Source of the DNA: Burkholderia aenigmatica
GTDB taxonomy: Bacteria; Pseudomonadota; Gammaproteobacteria; Burkholderiales; Burkholderiaceae
Length of the DNA: 64,000 nucleotides
Direction: 5' to 3'
NCBI RefSeq assembly: GCF_902499175.1
Contig: NZ_CABVQC010000020.1
Location: forward strand, 1-64,000
Made by a program: the position numbers and the translations under genes. Positions 8,092 to 17,092 of this stretch are shown in pieces (within the stretch, counting starts at the first letter, position 1; the number at the start of each line of letters is the position of its first letter). Below the pieces are notes generated by a model. The model saw only the letters and a list, made by a program, of their open reading frames with translations. It searched no databases and was not told the origin of the DNA.

Positions 8092-9480
8092 TCACGCGGA
8101 CGGGCGCGCCGCCGCACTGGCCGGCGGCGCGGCCGTATCGATCCGCCGGAACACGACGGACGACAGCAGCGTCACCAAACCCATGCAGGCGAACGACAGC
8201 ATGAACCCGTGCGCCATCGAGCCCCGATAGGCGGCAAACACGTTGACGAGGCCGCCGCCGATCGACACGCCGAGCCCCATCGCCAGCATCTGCATCATCG
8301 TGAACAGGCTGTTGCCGCTGCCGGCGTCGGCATGCGACAGCCCCTTGAGCGTCACGCCGTTCATCGCCGCGAACTGCATCGAGTTCGCGGCGCCGAACAC
8401 GATCAGCAGCACGCCTTCCAGCACCGGCGCGGGTCGTGTCGACACCAGCGCGAACCCCGCGATCGCACACCCGACGATTCCCGTATTCACGACCAGAAAT
8501 GCAGCGTAGCCGAAGCGCTTCACGAGCGGCGCGATCCAGCGTTTCGCGATGACGCCCGCGATCGCGGCCGGCAGCAGCATCAGCCCCGACTGCAGCGGCG
8601 TATAGCCGAGCTGCACCTGCATCAGCAGCGGCAGCATGAACGGCACCGAGCTCGTGCCGATCCGGCACAGCAGGTTGCCGAGCAGCCCCGAGCCGAAGTT
8701 CGGCTCGCGGAACAGCCCGAGCCGGAACAGCGGCTGCGCGCGGCGCCGCGCGTGCGGCAGGTAGGCAAGCGCGCTCGCCAGGCCGACGACGGCCAGCCCG
8801 GCCGACCACGCCGCGCGCTGCGCGGGCATCGGCGGATCGATCGCGAGCGACAGCGCGATCATCGCAACGGACAGCAGCGCGCAGCCGACGAAGTCGAACG
8901 GCGGCGGCTGCGTCAGCTGGTCGTGCGGCAGATAGCGCTGCACCGCGAGGAAGCCGACCACGCCGACCGGCACGTTGACGATGAACACCCAGTGCCACGA
9001 GATCGCCTGCGTGAGCCAGCCGCCGAGCGTCGGCCCGGCGATCGGCCCGAGCTGCGCGGCGACCGACACGAACGCGAGCGCCGACACGTACTGCTCGCCC
9101 GGCACGCGGCGCAGCACGGCGAGCCGCCCGATCGGCAGCAGCATCGACCCGCCGATGCCTTGCAACGCGCGTGCGGCGACGAGCTGGCCGAGCGTATGCG
9201 ATGCCGCGCAGCCGATCGACGCGAGCACGAACACGAGAATCGCGAGCGAGAACACGCGGCGCGTGCCGAACCGGTCGGCCAGCCAGCCGGACGCGGGCGT
9301 GAGCATCGCCATCGTCAGCGTATAGACGACCACGACGGGCTGCATCGCGAGCGGCGACGCGTGCAGGCTTTGTGCGATTGAAGGCAGGGCGGTGTTGACG
9401 ATCGTCGTGTCGAGCGACTGCATGAAGAATGCAGCGGCGACGATCCAGAGCAGCGCGGTGTGTGTGGGTTCTCGGGACAT
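8092..9480 (-). CDS. DHA2-family MFS multidrug-type transporter (MdtD-like)
   Basis: The 462-residue membrane protein has about 14 hydrophobic segments. Family motifs are visible: LDTTIVNTALPSIA in helix 1, the loop GWLADRFGTRRVF, RALQGIGGSMLLP, and GPTLGGWLT (the antiporter motif C region). This places it in the EmrB/QacA DHA2 group, drug:H+ antiporters of the inner membrane. ATG 9480 (MSREPTH) starts just before the first helix; the frame stays open upstream without a ribosome site. A LysR regulator is divergently encoded 158 bases away and probably controls it. The substrate cannot be read from sequence. Confidence 0.85.
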   Translation of the reverse strand: MSREPTHTALLWIVAAAFFMQSLDTTIVNTALPSIAQSLHASPLAMQPVVVVYTLTMAMLTPASGWLADRFGTRRVFSLAILVFVLASIGCAASHTLGQLVAARALQGIGGSMLLPIGRLAVLRRVPGEQYVSALAFVSVAAQLGPIAGPTLGGWLTQAISWHWVFIVNVPVGVVGFLAVQRYLPHDQLTQPPPFDFVGCALLSVAMIALSLAIDPPMPAQRAAWSAGLAVVGLASALAYLPHARRRAQPLFRLGLFREPNFGSGLLGNLLCRIGTSSVPFMLPLLMQVQLGYTPLQSGLMLLPAAIAGVIAKRWIAPLVKRFGYAAFLVVNTGIVGCAIAGFALVSTRPAPVLEGVLLIVFGAANSMQFAAMNGVTLKGLSHADAGSGNSLFTMMQMLAMGLGVSIGGGLVNVFAAYRGSMAHGFMLSFACMGLVTLLSSVVFRRIDTAAPPASAAARPSA

Positions 9481-9638
9481 GGCGAAATCGGTGGTGCAAA
9501 GGCCGGCGCGGGCGGCGCCTTGACGCGGTCGCACGGCGCCTGCCGGTCTTCAAGCGCTCGATGGTACCGATTCCGATGGTCATCGGGAAGCCGCCTGACG
9601 ACGTTGACTGTCATCGGTCATGCCGATGACAATGCGGG

Positions 9639-10499
9639 ATGCTCAATCCCGTCTGGCTCAAGACGTTCGCGACCGTCACGAACTGCCGCAGCTTCACCGA
9701 AGCGGGCCGGCAGCTCGGGCTCAATCAGTCGAGCGTCAGCGAACACATCCGTCGTCTCGAAGAGAGCGTCGGCCGGCGGCTGTTCGTGCGCGACACGCAT
9801 TCGATCGCGATGACGGCCGACGGCGAGGCGCTGCTCGTGCATGCGAACGTGATCCTGCAGGCGTTGAACCGCGCGGAATCGCAATTCCGCAAGCCGAGGC
9901 TGCAAGGGCTGGTGCGGCTCGGCGCGCCGGACGATCTCGCGCTCGTCGCGTTGCCGGACGTGCTCGCCGGGTTTCGCGCCGCGCACCCGGACGTCGCGCT
10001 GGAGATCACCACCGGCATGACGAGCCGGCTCTACGAAGGGCTGGACGCGGGCGCGCTCGACCTGATGATCGGCAAGCGGCGGCTCGGCGAGCGGCGCGGC
10101 ACGCCGCTCTTGCGCGCGCGGCTCGAATGGGTCGCGCGGCCCGGCACGGTCGTCGATCCGGAGCGGCCGCTGCCGCTCGTGCTGGTCGCCGAGCCGAGCG
10201 TGACGCGCGGGATCGTCCTGAACGCGCTAGCGGAGAAGGGGATCGGCTGGGAAGTCGTGTGTTCGAGCAGCAGCCAGCCGGGCTGCATCGCGGCCGCGCG
10301 CGCGGGGCTCGGCCTGACCGCGACGTCGCACTATTTGTCGACGCGCGGGCTTGCGCCGCTGGTCAACGGCGACGCGCTGCCCGTGCTGCCCGACATCGAA
10401 TTCATCGCGCTGGCCGCGAAGCGGCTCAGCCAGCCGGCGCGCACGCTGCTCGAATTGCTGGAAGCGAGCGACTTGCGCGCGCCCGGCACGGCCACCTGA
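9639..10499 (+). CDS. LysR-family transcriptional regulator
   Basis: The 286-residue protein has an N-terminal winged helix-turn-helix (SFTEAGRQLGLNQSSVSEHIRRLEE, residues about 18-42) and a periplasmic-binding-like effector domain. The divergent position to the MFS pump at 8092-9480 is the classic LysR arrangement, so local control of that pump is the best inference. The effector is unknown. The helix-turn-helix is canonical and the length is slightly short, as is common in the family. Confidence 0.85.
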   Translation: MLNPVWLKTFATVTNCRSFTEAGRQLGLNQSSVSEHIRRLEESVGRRLFVRDTHSIAMTADGEALLVHANVILQALNRAESQFRKPRLQGLVRLGAPDDLALVALPDVLAGFRAAHPDVALEITTGMTSRLYEGLDAGALDLMIGKRRLGERRGTPLLRARLEWVARPGTVVDPERPLPLVLVAEPSVTRGIVLNALAEKGIGWEVVCSSSSQPGCIAAARAGLGLTATSHYLSTRGLAPLVNGDALPVLPDIEFIALAAKRLSQPARTLLELLEASDLRAPGTAT

Positions 10500-10601
10500 C
10501 GCGGCCGACGGGCCGACGGCCCAACGGCCCGACGCGCGGCGCCACGCGCCGGCGCCCGCGAAGCCCGCCGGGCCGCGTGCGGCCATGTGCGGCGATGTGC
10601 A

Positions 10602-10952
10602 TCAGGCGGCCCGTTTCTGCGAAATCACCAACAGCGCGCCGTTCTTGTCCTCCAGCACCGCGCGGTATTCGTGCGGCCCGGCCTGCACGGGCACGCGCAC
10701 CGATGCGCCGGCCTTCACGACCCGCGCCATCGCCGCATACAGGTCGTCGTCCTCGTCGACGCGCAGCGTCAGCGCCGCGCGCTCGACGATCTGCTCGTCG
10801 CCCGCGACCAGCGCGATCGTCAGCGGACCGCCGTCGAGTGCGCAATAGCGGTCGCCGTCGCGGAACTTCACGTTCAGACCCAGGCCGTCGACGAACAGCG
10901 GCAGCGCCGTGTCGATGTCGGCGACCGGATACAGCAGCATGGATACCTTCAT
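10602..10952 (-). CDS. VOC (glyoxalase/bleomycin-resistance superfamily) protein
   Basis: The 116-residue single-domain protein begins MKVSMLLYPVADIDTALPLF, and its end (YRAVLEDKNGALLVISQ) is the usual beta-alpha-beta-beta-beta close of a VOC domain. Many such small proteins are uncharacterised dioxygenase-like or binding proteins. No complete metal triad (His, His, Glu) can be assigned with certainty. It is convergent with the LysR gene and is probably not part of the catabolic locus starting at 11,211. Confidence 0.75.
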   Translation of the reverse strand: MKVSMLLYPVADIDTALPLFVDGLGLNVKFRDGDRYCALDGGPLTIALVAGDEQIVERAALTLRVDEDDDLYAAMARVVKAGASVRVPVQAGPHEYRAVLEDKNGALLVISQKRAA

Positions 10953-11086
10953 TCCCTCTCTCCCTTGTCGTTGGCCGGCGCATGCAAGGCGCCGCCGTTC
11001 GATGCTAGCGCGCGGTTCGCCGCGTCACGCAGTCCGATCGGATGACGGTGAAACCCCTCTGTCCCCGCAGGCGTACCGGTACTCCG

Positions 11087-11097
11087 AACAGACGATG
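11087..11097 (+). promoter_or_regulatory. Copy 1 of a motif shared by both catabolic blocks
   Basis: AACAGACGATG occurs here, 113 bases before the LLM oxidoreductase start codon. The same 11 bases occur at 26,607-26,617, upstream of hsaC. The preceding CCG versus CCC extends the match with one mismatch. It could be a regulator site or promoter part; function is inferred only from position. Confidence 0.35.
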
Positions 11098-11210
11098 CCC
11101 GCGCCCGTCCGCGCGCCGACACTCCCATTCGTGGACCGTCGCGCTTCGTCCGTATCGTGCGGGCGGGCTGCACGACCCCGACTCGTCCAACAACCATGGA
11201 GACGCACGCA

Positions 11211-12350
11211 ATGAAGTTTTCCCTCATCTACGAAGCCCAGACCACCGACGCATCGCGCGAGGGCGACCACCGGGTATTCAAGGAGACGGTCGAACAGGCG
11301 CTGCTCGCCGAGCAGGTCGGCTTCGACACGATCTGGTGCGTGGAGCACACGTCGCTGACCAACTATGCGCACATGAGTGCGCCGGAAACCTTCCTTGCGT
11401 ACCTGGCCGGCCGCACGACGCGCATCGGCCTCGGCCATGGCGTCGTGTGCCTGCCGCCGGCGATGAACCACCCGATCAAGGTCGCCGAGCGCGTCGCGCT
11501 GCTCGACATCCTGTCCGGCGGCCGCGTGCACTTCGGCGTCGGCAAGGGCGGCAGCCAGCAGGAGGCCGGCGCGTTCGGCTACGACCTCAACGAACTGCAG
11601 CCGATGATCGACGAATCGATGTACCTCGTGCCGAAGATGTTCGTGCAGGACGAGATCGAGCATGACGGCAAGTACATCAAGATTCCGAAGCGCCCGATCC
11701 ACCCGAAGCCGTTCCAGGATCCGCACCCGCCGATGTACCTGGCTTGTACGAACACCGACGCGCTGCTGCGCGCCGGCCAGCGCGGGATGGGCGCGCTGGT
11801 GCTCGGCTTCGGCGGCCCCGACGAAGTCGCGAAGAAGAACGCCGTGTACCGCGAAGCCTGGGCGAACCGCAAGCCGGAAGACCAGGTCGGCTTCCGCCCG
11901 ACCCAGCACCTCGCGGCGCTGTGCCCGACGGTCGTGATGGCAGACGGCCAGGCCGCCCGCAAGATCGGCATCCGCGGCCAGCGCTATTTCATGGAATCGC
12001 TCGCGTACTGGTACACGGGCGGCGAGCGTCCGGACCCGGCGAAGTGGGGCGACGATCTCGTGCAGGCCGACACCGGCGAGATGGTGATCCGCTCGCGCTT
12101 CGCGTCGGAGGAAGTCGTCGTGAACTTCGCCGACCCGGCGCTCGCGATGATGAACCCGAACCATGCGTACGGCACGGTGGACGACTGCATCGGCTATGTC
12201 GGCCGCCTGCAGGAAGCCGGCGTCGACGAAGTGCTGTTCCTGTGCCAGATGGGCACGGTGCCGCACGACGCGCAGATGGAGACGATCCGCAACATCGGCG
12301 AGCACGTGATCCCGTTCTTCAACCGCGAGAAGGAGCGCGCCTGCGCGTGA
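11211..12350 (+). CDS. LLM-class flavin-dependent oxidoreductase (luciferase-like)
   Basis: The 379-residue protein is a luciferase-like monooxygenase: it starts MKFSLIYEAQ, has FDTIWCVEHTSL, TRIGLGHGV, then HPIKVAERVALLDILSGGRVHFGVGKG, and ends NIGEHVIPFF. Such enzymes use reduced FMN and O2, or F420 in actinobacteria, to oxidise varied substrates. GGAGA stands 8 bases before ATG 11211. It is the first gene of the left catabolic block; an FMN reductase homologue (hsaB) lies in the same block and could supply reduced flavin. The substrate in a steroid pathway is not known to me. Confidence 0.8.
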   Translation: MKFSLIYEAQTTDASREGDHRVFKETVEQALLAEQVGFDTIWCVEHTSLTNYAHMSAPETFLAYLAGRTTRIGLGHGVVCLPPAMNHPIKVAERVALLDILSGGRVHFGVGKGGSQQEAGAFGYDLNELQPMIDESMYLVPKMFVQDEIEHDGKYIKIPKRPIHPKPFQDPHPPMYLACTNTDALLRAGQRGMGALVLGFGGPDEVAKKNAVYREAWANRKPEDQVGFRPTQHLAALCPTVVMADGQAARKIGIRGQRYFMESLAYWYTGGERPDPAKWGDDLVQADTGEMVIRSRFASEEVVVNFADPALAMMNPNHAYGTVDDCIGYVGRLQEAGVDEVLFLCQMGTVPHDAQMETIRNIGEHVIPFFNREKERACA

Positions 12351-12513
12351 TGCACCGGGCCGCGCCCGTCGTCCGGTCGGACGATGCGGCGCGGCGGCGC
12401 GAAGCCGACCATCGACGATGGCGAGCATCGCCCGCGGCCAGGCCGCGCCGAACAACTTTGAACGAGAGCGGGGCAGGCGCCGCGGCGCATCACCCGCTTC
12501 ACAGGAGACATTC

Positions 12514-13707
12514 GTGCATCGCGACAACGATTCGAACGCACTGGCCGCCACGCTGATCGCCCGCGCCGAGGCGCTGGCGCCGACGCTCGCCGGCCGCGCC
12601 GCGCAGGCGGAAGCGCAGGGCCGCATCCCGGCCGAGACGATCGCCGACATGCAGGCCGCCGGCTTCTTCAAGGTGCTGCAGCCGAAACGCTACGGCGGCT
12701 ACGAGCTCGATCCGCAGACCTTCTTCGACATCCAGATGGCACTGGCGCGCGGTTGCATGTCGACCGCGTGGGTGTACGGTGTCGTCGGCGTGCACAACTG
12801 GCAGCTCGCGCTGTTCGACGCGCGCGCGCAGCAGGACGTGTGGGGCAACGATCCGGCGACGCTGATCGCGTCGACCTACATGCCGGTCGGCCGCGTGACG
12901 CCGGTCGACGGCGGCTTTCGCCTGTCCGGCCACTGGAAGTTCTCGAGCGGCAGCGAGCTGTGCGAATGGGTGTTTCTCGGCGCGCTGGTGCCACCGGCCG
13001 AAGCCGGCCAGCCGCCCGAATACCGCACCTTCCTGCTGCCGAAAGCCGACTACCGGATCCAGCAGGACTGGGACGTGCTCGGCCTGCGCGCGACGGGCAG
13101 CCACGACATCGTCGTCGACGACGTGTTCGTGCCCGCGTACCGCACGCACAAGGCGATCGACGGAATGATGGGCACGAGCCCTGGCCTGGCCGTCAACGAT
13201 GCGCCGCTGTTCAAGCTGCCGTTCGCGCAGATCTTCGTGCGTGCAGTGTGCACGTCGTGTATCGGCGCGCTGCAGGGCGCGCTCGACGATTTCACCGGCT
13301 ACGCGGCCACGCGCGTGTCGGCCAACAGCGGCGCGAAGACGACCGACGATCCGGGCGCGCAGGGCGCATGTGCGAACGCGGCCGTCGCGATCGACGAGAT
13401 GCAGGTGCTGCTCAAGCGCAATTTCGCGGAGCTGATGGCGTCGGTCACGGGCGGCCCGGCCGTGTCGATCGAGCGCCGCGTGCATTTCCGCTACCAGTCG
13501 GCCCAGGTCGCCGAGCGCTGCGCGCAGGCCGCGAACGCGCTGCTGCGCTACGCGGGCGGCAACGGCATCTATCACCGCAATCCGCTGGTGCGCCGCTTCC
13601 TCGACCTGCACGCGGCCCGCGCGCACTACGCGAACAACGTGGACCGCTTCGGCCAGAATCTCGGCGCCGTGATGCTCGGCCGCGAGAACACCGACTTCTT
13701 CATCTGA
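12514..13707 (+). CDS. hsaA: HsaA-like flavin-dependent monooxygenase, oxygenase subunit
   Basis: The 397-residue protein has the acyl-CoA-dehydrogenase fold used by two-component flavin monooxygenases. GFFKVLQPKRYGGYE, STAWVYGVVGVHNW, SGHWKFSSGSELCEW, LGLRATGSHDIVVDDVFVP and a C-terminal NNVDRFGQNLG are typical of HsaA, which with HsaB hydroxylates 3-HSA to 3,4-DHSA after ring B opening. The start is GTG 12514, with AGGAGA about 6 bases upstream. It sits directly ahead of the kstD-like gene, and hsaB follows. Other members of this fold hydroxylate phenols or other aromatics, but the steroid context supports hsaA. Confidence 0.8.
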   Translation: MHRDNDSNALAATLIARAEALAPTLAGRAAQAEAQGRIPAETIADMQAAGFFKVLQPKRYGGYELDPQTFFDIQMALARGCMSTAWVYGVVGVHNWQLALFDARAQQDVWGNDPATLIASTYMPVGRVTPVDGGFRLSGHWKFSSGSELCEWVFLGALVPPAEAGQPPEYRTFLLPKADYRIQQDWDVLGLRATGSHDIVVDDVFVPAYRTHKAIDGMMGTSPGLAVNDAPLFKLPFAQIFVRAVCTSCIGALQGALDDFTGYAATRVSANSGAKTTDDPGAQGACANAAVAIDEMQVLLKRNFAELMASVTGGPAVSIERRVHFRYQSAQVAERCAQAANALLRYAGGNGIYHRNPLVRRFLDLHAARAHYANNVDRFGQNLGAVMLGRENTDFFI

Positions 13708-13717
13708 TGAGGCCGCG

Positions 13718-15478
13718 ATGAACGACCCGCAAGCACAGCAATACGTGTTCGACGTGGTGGTCGTCGGCTCGGGCGCCGGCGCGCTGCTCGCCGCGTGCCG
13801 CGCGGCCGATCGCGGCCTGTCCGTCGTCGTGATCGAGAAGACGGCGCTGTACGGCGGCACGTCGGCCGTGTCGGGCGGCGGCATCTGGGTGCCGTGCAAC
13901 CACCATATCGCCGAGCTGGGCGCGACCGATTCGCGCGAGGCCGCGCGCGGCTACATCGAAGCGTGCGTGGCCGGCGAATCGACGCCCGAGAAAATCGACG
14001 CGTATCTCGACCGCGCGCCGGAGATGCTGCGCTACCTGGAATCGAAGACGCCGGTACGTTACCAGTCGCTGCCGAAGTACGCGGACTATTTCCAGAAGGT
14101 GCCGGGCGCGATGCCGGGCTATCGCGCGCTCGATCCGCTGCCGTTCGACGGCGGGCTGCTCGGCGACGAGTTCGACCGGCTGCGGCCGCCGTCGCCGGGC
14201 ACGCTGATCGGCGGGCGCGTCGCGGTGACGTCGAAGGAAGCGCACACGCTGTTCTCGCGCGGGCCCGGCTTCATGAAGCTCGCGATCGCGCAGTTCGGCC
14301 GCTACTGGCTCGATATCGGGATGCGCCGCCGCACGCGGCGCGACCGGCGCCTGACGCTCGGCAATGCGCTGATCGGCGGGCTGCGCCGCGCGCTGCTCGA
14401 CCGCAACGTGCCCGTTTGGCTCGACACGCCGATGCGCGACCTGCTCGACGTGGGCGGCCGCGTGACGGGCGTGCGCGCGCAGCGCTTCGGACAGCCCGTG
14501 ACGATTACCGCGCGACGCGGCGTGATCCTCGGCGCGGGCGGTTTCGAGCGCAACCAGCCGATGCGCGAGCGCTACCTGCCGCAGCCGACGCAGGCGCGGT
14601 GGAGTGCGACGCCGCCGGCCAATACCGGCGACGCGATCGCCGAAGGCCACCGGCTCGGTGGCGCGCTGGCGCTGATGGCGCACGTGTGGGGCGCGCCGAC
14701 GGTCGGCGTCGCGGGCGAGGAGAAGCAGCGCGCGCTGTTCGTCGAACGCAACCTGCCGGGTTGCGTGATCGTGAACAGCCTCGGCAAGCGCTTCGTCAAC
14801 GAAGCCGCGCCGTATTCCGAATTCGTGCCGGCGATGTATCGCGACCACGCACATACCGGTGCGAGCGTGCCGGCGTGGATGGTGTTCGACGCACGGTTTC
14901 GCCGCAAGTATCCGTGCGGGCCGATCATGCCGGCATCGATGATGCCCGATACGAAGATTCCCGCCGCGTTTCGCGACGTGCTCGTGAAAGCGGACACGAT
15001 CGACGCGCTCGCCGCGCGCATCGGCGTCGACGCGGCCGGCCTGCATGACACGCTGCGCGACATGGCGCGCTATGCGGTCACCGGGATCGACGAAGCGTTC
15101 GGCAAAGGCGACAACCTGTTCGACACGTACTACGGCGACCCGCAGAACCAGCCGAACCCGTGCCTCGGGCCGGTCGACCAGGCGCCGTTCTACGCGGTGC
15201 GGATCGACGCGGGCGACATCGGCACGAAGGGCGGGCTCGTCACCGACGTGCACGCCCGCGTGCTGCGCGCCGACGGTGAGCCGATCGATGGCCTCTATGC
15301 GATCGGCAACACCAGCGCATCGATGATGGGCGCGAGCTACCCCGGCGCGGGCTCGACGCTCGGTCCGGCGATGACCTTCGGGTATCTCGCCGCCGACCAC
15401 CTGGCTGCTCGCGCAGCCGACGCCGGCGGCCCGCCCGCCCGGCCATCCACGACTGAACTTGACGGAGTCCGATCATGA
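13718..15478 (+). CDS. kstD: 3-ketosteroid dehydrogenase-like FAD oxidoreductase
   Basis: The 586-residue flavoprotein belongs to the fumarate-reductase/KstD group. The FAD-binding GSGAGA motif is at residues 17-22 with VVVIEK following, and TSAVSGGGIWVP comes next. The C-terminal motif YPGAGSTLGPAMTFGY (Tyr541, Gly545) matches the KstD active-site Tyr/Gly pair that assists 1,2-desaturation of 3-ketosteroids. It lies 10 bases after hsaA and overlaps hsaB by 4 bases (ATGA). A related dehydrogenase with another regiochemistry (delta-4 or 5-alpha) cannot be excluded from sequence alone. Confidence 0.7.
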   Translation: MNDPQAQQYVFDVVVVGSGAGALLAACRAADRGLSVVVIEKTALYGGTSAVSGGGIWVPCNHHIAELGATDSREAARGYIEACVAGESTPEKIDAYLDRAPEMLRYLESKTPVRYQSLPKYADYFQKVPGAMPGYRALDPLPFDGGLLGDEFDRLRPPSPGTLIGGRVAVTSKEAHTLFSRGPGFMKLAIAQFGRYWLDIGMRRRTRRDRRLTLGNALIGGLRRALLDRNVPVWLDTPMRDLLDVGGRVTGVRAQRFGQPVTITARRGVILGAGGFERNQPMRERYLPQPTQARWSATPPANTGDAIAEGHRLGGALALMAHVWGAPTVGVAGEEKQRALFVERNLPGCVIVNSLGKRFVNEAAPYSEFVPAMYRDHAHTGASVPAWMVFDARFRRKYPCGPIMPASMMPDTKIPAAFRDVLVKADTIDALAARIGVDAAGLHDTLRDMARYAVTGIDEAFGKGDNLFDTYYGDPQNQPNPCLGPVDQAPFYAVRIDAGDIGTKGGLVTDVHARVLRADGEPIDGLYAIGNTSASMMGASYPGAGSTLGPAMTFGYLAADHLAARAADAGGPPARPSTTELDGVRS

Positions 15479-15993
15479 GCGATCTCACCACCCATCCGCT
15501 GCGTACCGACATGCTGCTCGCGATGCGTCGCCTCGCGCGCTCCGTCACGGTCATCAGCAGCGCGCACGACGGCCGGCGCTATTCGATGTCCGCGACGGCG
15601 GTCGATTCGCTATCGACCGATCCGCCTTCGCTGCTGATCTGCATCAACCGCAGCGCGTCGCTGTATCCGCCGCTCGACGCGGGCGCCGGGTTCTGCGTGA
15701 ACGTGTTGTCGGCGGCCCACGAAGGCATCGCGATCGACTGCAGCGGCCGCCTGAAGGGCGAGGCGCGCTTCACGACCGGCGACTGGCACACGTCGGCGCA
15801 CGGCGTGCCGTATCTGCGCGACGCGCAGGCGAACCTCGTGTGCGAGCAGGACGGCCGGTTCGAATACGGCACGCATACGGTGTTCATCGGCCGCATTCGC
15901 GAGGTGCTGATGAGCGGCGACGTCGATCCGCTCGTCTACCTCGACGGTGCGTACACGACGCCCGGCGCGCCGCTGGCCCGTGCGGCCGCGTGA
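15475..15993 (+). CDS. hsaB: HsaB-like flavin reductase
   Basis: The 172-residue protein has the flavin-reductase (FMN-binding split barrel) pattern: FRRLARSVTVISS-like start (MRRLARSVTVISSAHD), SMSATAVDSLSTDPPSLLICINRSAS, then FCVNVLSAAHE, and a late FIGRI. It reduces FMN or FAD with NAD(P)H and feeds the HsaA oxygenase two genes upstream. ATG overlaps the kstD stop (ATGA). Length and motifs are normal. It could also serve the LLM oxidoreductase at 11,211. Confidence 0.8.
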   Translation: MSDLTTHPLRTDMLLAMRRLARSVTVISSAHDGRRYSMSATAVDSLSTDPPSLLICINRSASLYPPLDAGAGFCVNVLSAAHEGIAIDCSGRLKGEARFTTGDWHTSAHGVPYLRDAQANLVCEQDGRFEYGTHTVFIGRIREVLMSGDVDPLVYLDGAYTTPGAPLARAAA

Positions 15994-16008
15994 CGTGAGG
16001 AGCCGGCC

Positions 16009-17058
16009 ATGAGCGATTCGCGCTTCCATCGGCTGACCGTGGCCGACGTGATTGCCGAAAGCGACGACGCGTGCTCGTTCGTGTTCGACGTGCCGGCCGC
16101 GTTGCGTGATGCATTCGCGTACCGGCCCGGTCAGTTCCTGACGCTGAACGTGCCCTGTGCGGATGCGACCGTCGCGCGCTGCTACTCGCTGTCGAGCGCG
16201 CCCGGCATCGACGCCGCGCCGAAGATCACCGTCAAGCGCGTGCGCGACGGCCGCGCATCGAACTGGCTGTGCGACCGTGTGAAGGCAGGCGACGCGCTCG
16301 ACGTGCTGCCGCCGGCCGGCGTGTTCACGCCGCGCACGCTCGATGGCGACCTGCTGCTGTTCGCGGGCGGCAGCGGCATCACGCCGGTGCTGTCGATCCT
16401 GAAATCGGCGCTCGTGCACGGACGCGGGATGCTGACGCTGATCTATGCGAACCGCGACGAACGCTCGGTGATTTTTCGCGACGAACTGCAGCAGCTCGCG
16501 CAGCGCCACCCGGGCCGCATGCGCGTGATCCACTGGCTCGACAGCGTCCAGGGCATCCCGCAGCAGCGCCATCTCGAGGAACTCGCGCGGCCGTTCAGCC
16601 AGCAGGAGACCTTCATCTGCGGGCCGGCGCTGTTCATGGAGAACGCGCTGGCCGCGATGCTCGGCCTTGGATTGCCGCGTTCGCGCGTGCATGTGGAGCG
16701 TTTTGCGTCGCTGCCCGATGCGCCGGCACAGGCTGCTGATACGGCTATGTCGAGCGCAGCGGGGGCCGCAGCGTCCGGCGACGGCGCGGCGATCGAGACG
16801 GTGCTCGACGGCGACGCGTTCGCGTTCGACAGCGCGCCCGGCGAAACGCTGCTCGACGCGATGCTGCGCGCGGGCGTGCCGGCGCCGAATTCGTGCCGGA
16901 TGGGGCAATGCGGCGCGTGCATGTGCCGGATCGAGCGCGGCGAGGTGGCGCTCGACAGCAACCACGTCCTCGACGACGACGAGATCGCGGCCGGCTGGAC
17001 GCTCGCCTGTTGTGCACGGCCTGCGAGCGACGCGCTGCGCGTGGTGTTTCCCGACTGA
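16009..17058 (+). CDS. kshB: KshB-like ferredoxin reductase (3-ketosteroid 9-alpha-hydroxylase reductase)
   Basis: The 349-residue protein combines an FAD domain (RCYSLSSAP flavin-binding motif), an NAD domain (FAGGSGITPVLSILK, later ICGPALFMENAL) and a C-terminal plant-type [2Fe-2S] domain with cysteines in CRMGQCGACMC and a fourth in LACCARP. That order is the KshB/PaaE type, which passes electrons from NADH to a Rieske oxygenase. The oxygenase partner KshA is encoded about 28 kb downstream at 45,143. The start ATG 16009 follows GAGGAG. Homologous reductases serve other oxygenases, but the neighbours support KshB. Confidence 0.8.
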   Translation: MSDSRFHRLTVADVIAESDDACSFVFDVPAALRDAFAYRPGQFLTLNVPCADATVARCYSLSSAPGIDAAPKITVKRVRDGRASNWLCDRVKAGDALDVLPPAGVFTPRTLDGDLLLFAGGSGITPVLSILKSALVHGRGMLTLIYANRDERSVIFRDELQQLAQRHPGRMRVIHWLDSVQGIPQQRHLEELARPFSQQETFICGPALFMENALAAMLGLGLPRSRVHVERFASLPDAPAQAADTAMSSAAGAAASGDGAAIETVLDGDAFAFDSAPGETLLDAMLRAGVPAPNSCRMGQCGACMCRIERGEVALDSNHVLDDDEIAAGWTLACCARPASDALRVVFPD

Positions 17059-17092
17059 GCCGTGGCGCGCCGGCGGCGCGCACGGCCACCTG

